A DNA stretch of 16,552 nucleotides from Aureobasidium sp. EXF-3400 (taxonomy: Eukaryota; Ascomycota; Dothideomycetes; Dothideales; Saccotheciaceae), in assembly GCA_024195585.1 (NCBI GenBank), contig SWBL01000608.1, forward strand, positions 1 to 16,552. The letters run 5' to 3'. This document shows, piece by piece, positions 1-8,154 of this stretch (position 1 is its first letter; the number at the start of each line of letters is the position of its first letter). The notes below the pieces were generated by a model that ran no database searches, was not told the origin of the DNA, and was given only the letters and a program-made list of their open reading frames with translations. The position numbers and the translations under genes are program-made.

Positions 1-76
1 TTTCCTTCGACGAGTTAAAGGCATAAAAAGCGCCGCCCATCGAACAGCCGGAGACCTCCTTCATAGCGGCCTCGGC

Positions 77-90
77 TGACGCGTGACGCA
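77..90. promoter_or_regulatory. Tandem TGACGC half-sites containing ACGCGT, MOT1 upstream region
   Basis: Two adjacent 7-mers, TGACGCG then TGACGCA, lie about 160 bp before the MOT1 start codon. Their junction forms ACGCGT at 79-84, the core bound by MBF-type cell-cycle factors. TGACG is also the half-site of ATF/CREB bZIP proteins. The sequence is certain; any regulatory function is inference. Confidence 0.3.
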
Positions 91-149
91 GCAACCAAAC
101 ACCTCTTCAATTACTCTTCTTTTTCTCCACGCAATAATTAATTAAAGCG

Positions 150-161
150 ATGAACTGCTAA
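150..161 (+). other. Minimal upstream ORF 1 in the MOT1 leader (M-N-C-stop)
   Basis: ATG AAC TGC TAA lies 88 bp upstream of the MOT1 start codon. If the transcript begins to its left, scanning ribosomes would meet this three-codon ORF first. Whether it is transcribed is not visible from sequence. Confidence 0.35.
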
Positions 162-208
162 TTCGGCTGTTTACCACATTTCACTCTTGCATTTGGAAGA
201 GGGCGTTG

Positions 209-220
209 ATGGAACTCTGA
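209..220 (+). other. Minimal upstream ORF 2 in the MOT1 leader (M-E-L-stop)
   Basis: ATG GAA CTC TGA lies 28 bp before the MOT1 ATG at 249. It has the same three-codon size as the upstream ORF at 150-161. Because it is so near the coding start, it is more likely than the first to lie within the mRNA leader. Confidence 0.4.
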
Positions 221-248
221 TTATTTCACAATACGTTTTGGCTACAAC

Positions 249-3200
249 ATGAGTGCCACAAGGTAAGTGCACATCCAGCAGCGGCTATCTCCGAAGGATT
301 CACTTTGCTAACCATACACGTGATGCTCGCAGACTTGACCGTATGTTACTTCTATTGTTCGATATGAGCAATTGTGGGGCTCTTGATGATTGGTGACTGA
401 CGCTTGTGTGCAGGATTGGTCGTTCTTCTGGACACTGGTAGCACTCAGCTCATCCGCAACACAGCTGCTCAACAACTTGCCGATGTGCAAAAGAATCACC
501 CGGACGAATTATTCAACCTACTAACCAGAGTTGTTCCCTTCCTTCGCTCGTCCTCTTGGGATACGAGAACAGCAGCTGCAAAGGCCTTGGGCGGAATCGT
601 TGAATATGCGCCAAAATTCGACCCCAACGAAGAGGATGTTAAGAACGAGAACGGCGATGTCAAAAAGGAGGAGAACGGTTCTTCGACACCTCTCGCCTCT
701 GAAGATCAGTTGCAGCTTGCAACTCTGGATGTTGAGGCAATTCTAACCAACGGAAAGGAGCTGCTCGGCAGCGCTGGACGCCAATATGATTTCAAGTTGG
801 CTGGCATGGACCCGGCTCAAAGGCTAGCCCACCAGAAGAAGACTCTTACCAACCGACTTGGCCTTGGTGGGGAGTACATGGAGGATGAACTTGTCACAGA
901 GACAGATATTGCGGTCCGCCCTAACTTACCACCACCAGCCATGCCAACAGCAGACTCCAGTTTGTCCAGAGCCAACAGTGTTTCAGAATCTGCTGTCGTC
1001 TCTCCTAGCGATCAGCAAACTCCTTCCGAAGCTATGAGTAAGAGACAGCTAAACATGCTCAAGCGACGAAGGAAGGAAGAACTCAAACGAGACAACAAGA
1101 AATTCAAATACGACCTTACAAGCATGAGGCGCGAGAGTACTACAGTACCTACCCCAGCCGACTCGGAGACCATCATCAAGGATGAAAATGGAGAGACGAA
1201 CGCCAGCGTTCCCGACTACTTTTCACTTGAAAGAAAGGGCGGCGACGACGATGCAAAAGTGGTGTCAGAGTTTAAGGGTGCTCCCATTGTTGAAAAGTCT
1301 GCCTTCCAGACTGAAGTCGAGGAGACTGGCAACGGGTGGCCGTTCGAACGACTCTGCGAATTCTTGACCGTTGACTTGTTCGACCCTGCCTGGGAGATTC
1401 GCCATGGTGCTGCAATGGGACTTCGAGAAATTGTTCGTGTGCACGGAGCTGGAGCTGGTCGTCTGCTGACGAAAACCAAATCCGAAAACGATCGCCTCAA
1501 CCAGGCATGGCTCGACGATCTCGCTTGTCGCATCTGCTGCGTCTTCATGCTCGACAGATTTGCAGACTACGTCTCGGACAATGCCATTGCACCAATCAGG
1601 GAAACTGCTGGTCAGACACTAGGTGCACTCTTGCAGTATCTCCCGGCATCCTCAGTCCATGCAGTCAATCGTATTCTATACCGGTTGGTCATGCAGAAAG
1701 ATCTCAAGGTCAACAAACGTATATGGCACGCTTGCCACGGCGGTATGATCGGTATGCGATATCTGGTGGCCGTTAGAAACGACTTGCTACTTCAGGACAA
1801 CCTCTTGATGGATGGTGTTTTGGAGTGTGTCATTAAAGGACTTGGAGACAATGACGACGACGTCAGGGCAGTCAGCGCGGCCACTTTGATTCCTGTCGCT
1901 AAAGAATTCGTCAACATGCGTCATTCTGCACTCAATCATCTCATCAGTGTCGTCTGGGAATGTCTTTCAAACTTGAGCGATGATCTCAGTGCCAGTACAG
2001 GATCCGTCATGGATCTACTTGCGAAACTTTGTGGCTTCCCCGAGGTTCTCGACGCCATGAAGAAGAATGCTGCAGAGAATCCCGAGCAATCTTTCGCAGA
2101 ATTGGTACCTCGTCTATACCCATTCTTGCGTCATACCATCAGCACAGTCCGTTCCGCTGTCCTTCGCGCTCTCCTCACATTCGTCAATATCGAAGGTGAT
2201 GATGCCAAGAGCTGGGTCGATGGTCGGGCTCTGCGTCTTGTTTTCCAGAACTTGCTTGTTGAACGCAATGAGACAGTCCTTAAGCTTTCGCTCCAAGTCT
2301 GGTATGCCCTCGTCGACGTTCTGGCTGTCAGTCCCGAAAAGTTCGCTACAGAATTCGAACCTCATCTTGCGCCTCTGGTCACACTCACATTCCATCCTAT
2401 CGGTGTATCTCGCCACCCCATCCCAATGGACGCAACACTATTCATACGTCCTTCAGGCTACAGCTATGCTCCGCTAAGCAGTGCCACACGCAAATCATCT
2501 CCAGTAAACGGATCCTCCGAGCCTGCAAGAAAGAGAAGACGGTCCGATAAAAAGGACAAGGATATGCCACCGCCAACCTCTTCGTCAGCTCACAACGTTG
2601 ATGGACATATGATGCAAGGCGATGTTGATCTCGTTGGAGCAGATATCATGATCCGATCTAGAATCCACGCAGCTCAAGCACTCGCAAAGGCCTGTCAAGT
2701 CTGGCCGGCAGCAACGAGGCACGACATGTTCTCTTCAAAGGTTCTTCCCAGTCTCAAGTCTGGCTTCTCGACCACACAACTCTTCACTGCCATCTTCATA
2801 GAAGAATATGCCAAAATCTGCCCTCTCAAGGATGATCTCACCACTTCCTTTACAGAAAGCCTTCGTCCCCTTGTGGAAGAAGATAGACCTAGCTGGTACA
2901 GCGACCTTACCAGTTACTTACAAATCGTTCGCGCGCAGTGTCAGAGTCTTCTGAATACTTTCCGCGAAAAGGCCCATGTGCCGCCAAGCAAGCTTCCCAT
3001 AATCGCCGTTGTGGTCCAAGGAGAGCCGGAAGCTGGCAAAAATGCCTTCTCGCTCGCCGACGGGGAGCGCATTGCTGTCCAAGACTTCGAGCGATTGCAC
3101 AGGACTCTTTCACCTGCTCAGCGTGTCACCGCAACCGAGATGTTGTCAAGTGCAAAGGCAGACGTCGATTCAGTCATTAGCGAAGCAACTCTCATCAAGA

Positions 3201-6082
3201 AACAGCGTGATGTTCGCATCAAATCTGCTGCAGCCGCTGCTATTGTGGCACTGAAGGGAATCTCTAAGAAGCCTCAAGCTACTATCAAGGGTCTCATGGA
3301 CAGCGTTAAGGATGAAGAGAACTTTGAGCTCCAGAAGCGCTCTGCAGCCGCCATCGCTAGCCTGGTCGACCAATTGGTTGCCAGTGGCCGCATGAAGGTT
3401 GTCGACAAGGTCGTGGGTAATTTGGTCAAGTTCTGTTGCATGGAGACCGGAGAGACGCCCGAGTTTCATCCTAACGCGGACAGAGAATCCGGCATTCTCT
3501 CACTGCAAAAGGACGAAGATATTCAGGATCGTCCTGATGCTGCCAAATATGAGAGAGAGGTCCGTCAAGCTCGCATCACGAGACGTGGTACCAAAGATGC
3601 TCTCGAACAACTCTGCTTCCAGTTTGGCAGTGATTTGTTCGGGAAGGTACCTATGCTTCGTACTCTCATTGAGGAACCTATTCGTCACTGCTTCTCTGGA
3701 GAATTGCCTGCCAACATCACCGACCCCGAGCAAAATATTGGTCAAGAAGTTGTGGATGCTATGTCTACCCTTCGCGCACTGGTGGCATCATTCCATGTCG
3801 ATCTCCATCCATTTGTTCTTGATCTTATGGGCTTCGTTGCTAGGGCTCTCCAGACACGACTTGCCGTTCTTAGATACACCGCTGCCAAGTGTTTTGCAAG
3901 CATATGCAGTGTGATCACCGTCAAAGGCTTCACGATGCTGGTTGAACAAGTCCTACCGCCTATCAGCAATCCAACCGACGTGCATTGCAGACAGGGCGCA
4001 ATCGAATGCATCTACCATCTCATTCAAGTTATGGAAGATCGTATCTTGCCCTATGTCATCTTCCTTCTGGTTCCAGTACTCGGACGCATGAGTGATTCCG
4101 ATAACGGTGTACGTCTGATTGCAACTACCGCTTTCGCTACCCTGGTCAAGCTGGTGCCTCTCGAGGCTGGCATCCCAGACCCGCCAGGTCTCTCTGAAGA
4201 GCTCCTCAAGGGACGTGAAAAGGAGCGCAAATTCATTGCGCAGATGCTTGATCCCAAGAAGGTTGAGTCGTTCGAGATTCCTGTCGCAATTAAGGCAGAC
4301 CTTCGTTCATACCAACAAGATGGCGTCAACTGGCTGGCCTTCCTCAACCGGTATCATCTACACGGCGTCCTTTGCGACGACATGGGTCTCGGTAAAACAC
4401 TGCAAACTATTTGCATTGTCGCCAGTGATCATCACATGCGTGCTGAGGAATTTGCCAAGACACAGGCCCCCGATCAACGCAAGATGCCTTCTTTGATTGT
4501 CTGTCCTCCGACTCTGTCCGGACACTGGCAGCAAGAGATTCGTACATATGCGCCCTTCCTGAATGCCGTGGCCTATGTTGGTCCTCCATCCGAGCGCAAC
4601 AAGCACCGCGCAAAGCTTACTGAGGCTGATATCGTCATCACCTCGTACGACATCTGCAGAAACGATGTTGAAGTTTTTGCACCTCACACTTGGAACTACT
4701 GCGTGCTAGATGAAGGCCATCTCATCAAGAACCCTAAAGCCAAAGTCACCCAAGCTGTTAAGCGTCTTGCAAGCAACCACCGACTCATTCTTTCTGGCAC
4801 ACCCATTCAGAATAACGTACTTGAGCTTTGGTCGTTGTTCGACTTCCTGATGCCTGGCTTCCTTGGTACAGAGAAGATGTTCCAAGATCGATTCGCCAAG
4901 CCAATTGCTGCTTCACGTTTCAGCAAATCTTCTTCCAAGGAACAAGAAGCTGGTGCATTAGCCATTGAGGCCCTGCACAAACAAGTTCTGCCCTTCTTGT
5001 TGCGTCGCCTGAAGGAAGAGGTGTTGGATGACTTGCCACCCAAGATCTTGCAAAACTACTATTGTGATCTGAGTGATTTGCAAAAGAAGCTCTTCGAGGA
5101 CTTCACTCGCAAGGAGGCCAAGACCATTGCGGAGAAGGCTGGCTCTGCTGACAAGGAGGCTAAACAACACATCTTCCAAGCTCTGCAGTACATGCGCAAA
5201 CTCTGCAATTCACCAGCCTTGGTGATGAAGGAGAGTCACAAACAATACGCAACTATTCAAGCGCAATTAGCACGCCAAAACTCGAGTCTGACCGACCCGG
5301 TTCATGCTCCCAAGCTCACAGCTCTCAGAGACCTTCTCGTCGACTGTGGTATTGGTGTCGATTCTGCTGCAGCGGGCGAGGTACCTTCTGCTGGCCAAGC
5401 AGTCTCTCAGCACAGAGCTCTCATTTTCTGTCAAATGAAGGAAATGCTCGACATGGTTGAATCGACTGTCTTCAAGCGTATGCTGCCATCAGTTACATTC
5501 TCTCGTCTCGATGGAAGTGTCGAAGCATCCAAGCGTCAAGATATAGTCAATCGCTTCAACTCTGATCCATCCATTGATTGTTTGCTCCTTACCACCAGTG
5601 TTGGTGGACTCGGTCTCAACTTGACTGGTGCAGACACGGTCATCTTTGTCGAACATGACTGGAACCCCCAGAAAGATCTCCAGGCTATGGACCGTGCGCA
5701 TCGTATCGGTCAAAAGAAAGTCGTCAACGTTTACCGCTTGATCACTCGCGGCACTTTGGAGGAGAAGATTCTCAGTCTCCAAAGATTCAAGATTGATGTG
5801 GCTAGTACTGTTGTCAACCAACAAAATGCTGGTCTTGGCAGCATGCAGACAGATCAGATTTTGGATCTCTTCAATATGGGCGACACAGAGGGTGCGCCAT
5901 CGCTTGAAGACAAGCCCAGGGATCCCAACGCAATTGACGAAGCGGACGCTGTGGACGCTGAAGGCAATGTTCGTGAGAAGGGTAAGAAGGGTATTCTTGA
6001 TGAGCTTTCGGAGCTTTGGGATGAAAAGCAGTACGAAGAGGAGTTCAACTTAGATGGATTCTTGTCAACCATGAAGGCATGA
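249..6082 (+). CDS. MOT1: MOT1, TBP-associated Swi2/Snf2 ATPase (BTAF1 homologue)
   Basis: Exons 249-262, 333-340 and 414-6082 give 1896 residues, close to yeast Mot1 (1867). Known family role: a nuclear ATPase that grips TBP with HEAT repeats and uses ATP-driven DNA translocation to remove it from promoters. Seen: N-terminal HEAT repeats starting MSATRLDRLVVLLDTGS; a basic linker at about 216-245 and RKRRR at 713-717, both likely nuclear targeting; a central Mot1-specific region (DUF3535) at roughly 590-1090; the Q-motif LRSYQQDG from 1304; Walker A DMGLGKT 1330-1336; DEGH 1440-1443, the Mot1-type Walker B; SGTPIQN 1468-1474; TTSVGGLGLNL from 1734; and DRAHRIGQ 1767-1774. No motif is broken. 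The start at 249 is chosen because splicing introns 263-332 and 341-413 restores the conserved N-terminus and leaves no in-frame stop. Branch sites are GCTAAC (307-312) and GACTGAC (395-401). The family call is very secure; the two-intron 5' model is strongly supported by homology. Confidence 0.97.
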
Positions 6083-6356
6083 TCCTCTCCTTTTCAGCTG
6101 TTGAGTCATGCTGCATCTTTTTAACGAGCTATGACTAGATGGACGAATGGAATAGGCAGGAAGAGGGGCGTTAATTGAACATCGAATAGGAAGGTCATAC
6201 CGCCAAGAGCATGAAGGGACATCGTAACATTAGATAGAGCGTCTTGAGACGCTACTTCCTCAATAACACCGATTCAAAAGTTTACCATAAGCAGTTGCCC
6301 ATCATCCTACTGACGATCGACCGTGTCTACCGATTACCGAGCTGGTGGAGCCGATT

Positions 6357-6383
6357 TTCGGGGAAGCTCGTTCGGGGAAGCTC
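6357..6383. repeat. 14-bp tandem repeat, two copies, in dehydratase promoter
   Basis: TTCGGGGAAGCTCG at 6357-6370 is followed at once by TTCGGGGAAGCTC at 6371-6383 (13 of 14 bases). It lies about 150 bp upstream of the dehydratase start codon. It could be a duplicated factor site or replication slippage; I do not recognise a known motif in it. Confidence 0.6.
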
Positions 6384-6389
6384 AATGCG

Positions 6390-6413
6390 ATTCGGCAGTT
6401 CTTTCCGCCGAAT
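6390..6413. promoter_or_regulatory. Inverted repeat ATTCGGC-N10-GCCGAAT, candidate Zn2Cys6 factor site
   Basis: ATTCGGC (6390-6396) and GCCGAAT (6407-6413) are perfect inverted 7-mers separated by 10 nt. They present CGG at 6393-6395 facing CCG at 6405-6407 (N9) and at 6408-6410 (N12). Everted or inverted CGG triplets are the usual targets of fungal Zn2Cys6 activators, and Gal4 itself uses CGG-N11-CCG. It sits 117 bp before the dehydratase ATG and just upstream of a TATA-like run, a normal place for an activator site. Function is inferred. Confidence 0.4.
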
Positions 6414-6423
6414 TGTAAACAGC

Positions 6424-6430
6424 TATATAT
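6424..6430 (+). promoter_or_regulatory. TATA-like element of the dehydratase gene
   Basis: TATATAT lies about 100 bp upstream of the ATG at 6531 and 11 bp after the CGG/CCG inverted repeat. Position and sequence fit a TATA box, but no start site is known. Confidence 0.4.
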
Positions 6431-6530
6431 CTACCCCGAGCCCATCGTATCGATCTTCGCGTGACACGTCTACTTGTTGTACCCTGATTTATTGCTTCTG
6501 TCTGAGGTATATCTTATCAACTCTTCTACC

Positions 6531-7976
6531 ATGGCCCCAATCAAGACCATCGAATACTTCCGTGTCAAGCCCCGCTGGCTGTTCGTCAAGATAGTCGATG
6601 CAGACTCGAACGTAGGGTGGGGCGAGGCCACGCTCGAAGGTCATACTAAAGCTGTAGAAGGCACTCTAGATGGCTATATCGACCGCTTCGTAGGGCTTGA
6701 AGCTGAAGATATCGAGCATATCTGGCAGCTCGCTTGGCGGCAAAGTATGTTGATAGAAGAAGCATGCAGACACATCACTCGAACATATTCTGACCGTATT
6801 GACAGGCTTCTACCGTGGGGGCCCAGTATTCATGAGTGCCCTCGCCGGTATCGACATCGCGTTGTGGGATCTGAAGGCGCGAAAACTCGGTGTGCCGATT
6901 CATCAGCTACTTGGAGGCAAAGTCAGACAAAAGGTCCAAGTGTATGCCTGGATTGGTGGTGATCGTCCTTCTGATGTTGCAGAAGCTGGTAAAGAAAGAC
7001 TTGCTCAAGGGTTCCGAGCTGTAAAGATGAATGCTACAGAAGATGTGGGTTGGTTGGATTCACCATCGAAGCTCGATTCGGCTGTCGAGAGGGTCAAGAC
7101 TGTCAAGAGCTTGGGTCTAGATGTTGCTTTAGACTTCCATGGAAGACTACACAAGGCTATGGCCAAGCAGTTGGCGTAAGCATCCTATTGACCCTCGTTT
7201 CATGATCGATCAAGTTGCTAATCTTATCGACGTCTGTAGGCATAAATTAGAGGGCTGCGACGTTCTTTTCCTTGAAGAACCACTTCTAAGCGAACATCCA
7301 GAGGGTATCAAACAACTTTCAAACTTGACAAGTTCACCCATTGCCCTTGGGGAGAGATTATACAGTCGGTGGGACTTTAAGAGATATTTAGAAGGTGAGT
7401 CGCAAGAACGCAAAAGTGTCACTCCCCAGAAGACAAAGCACTGATTACATAAAGATGCTTCGGTAGATGTCCTTCAGCCCGATATCTCACACTGTGGAGG
7501 TATTTCTGAGATGAGAAGGATTGCGGCTATGGCTGAAACCTACGATGGTACGTGATTTCTGCGTCTCTGTTTGGTTACAAGCCAGTCATGCTAATCGAAA
7601 ACAGTTGCCATTGCACCACATTGTCCACTCGGCGTAAGTGCTCTTTGTCATTCTTGAATGCATCGATACTGACATCAATTTGTAGCCCATCGCTCTTGCA
7701 GCATGCTTGCAGATTGGTCTTTGTACACCTAACCACATGATCCAAGAAATGTCTGTTGGCATGCATTATAACACAGAAGCTGGTGAACATGACATTCACA
7801 GCTATGTACTTAATTCGGAAATCTTCAAGGTCACAGATGGATACTTGGATGCCTTTACAGGACCAGGCCTAGGGATTGAGGTTGATGAGGAGGCGGTCAG
7901 AAGTGTGGCTGAGAACACACAGCCCTGGTTGCTGCAAGGATTTGTCGGTGTTGATGGCGGCCTGAGAGAGTGGTGA
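6531..7976 (+). CDS. dgoD: D-galactonate dehydratase-like protein (enolase superfamily, DgoD type)
   Basis: Exons 6531-6744, 6806-7175, 7240-7394, 7455-7547, 7605-7633 and 7686-7976 give 383 residues, against 382 for E. coli DgoD. Known reaction of that enzyme: Mg2+-dependent dehydration of D-galactonate to 2-keto-3-deoxy-D-galactonate (EC 4.2.1.6). Seen: an N-terminal capping domain with [11 protein letters not shown], then SFYRGGP at 72-78, then a barrel with metal ligands D181 (in DFHGR), E207 (in FLEEP) and E233 (in GERLYSR). Catalytic histidines are H183 and H283 (in APHCPLGP), matching E. coli 183/185/209/235/285 with a constant two-residue offset. These two histidines argue against the fungal L-galactonate dehydratase of pectin catabolism, which is longer. 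No targeting signal is evident, so it is probably cytosolic. All five introns (52-64 nt) have GT-AG ends, and the model stays in frame to the stop. The fold and DgoD subgroup are very likely; the exact sugar acid is inferred. Confidence 0.9.
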
Positions 7977-8154
7977 CGGGTGATCAGCAACATGTTGGTC
8001 AATCTGTTGGAGAGCAATGCATTTGTCAAATCAATCATTGTACATGTTATCAAGGGTCATCTGCTTATGCTGTTGATTTGTTATACATGATATGTTGTAC
8101 TAAAATGTATCTATGCTTTCACTCGCAACAACGTACTGTACTGTCAATCTTCCA
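7977..8154. other. Short convergent intergenic spacer
   Basis: 178 bp between the dehydratase stop (+) and the ELMO-family stop (-). It must hold both 3' UTRs and poly(A) sites, so the two transcripts probably overlap. I see no gene or obvious hairpin terminator in it. Confidence 0.6.

Larger units (their letters stand above)
6083..6530. other. Intergenic: MOT1 3' UTR side and dehydratase promoter
   Basis: 448 bp with no coding potential I can support. The left half should hold the MOT1 3' UTR and poly(A) signals. The right half holds a 14-bp tandem repeat, a CGG/CCG inverted repeat and a TATA-like run, described separately. No upstream ATG lies between the TATA-like run and the dehydratase start, so its leader looks free of uORFs. 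Confidence 0.6.

Noticed and set aside
6239..6252. Near-palindrome GCGTCT-TG-AGACGC in the MOT1/dehydratase spacer
   Set aside because: Short and isolated, with no second copy and no known factor site recognised.
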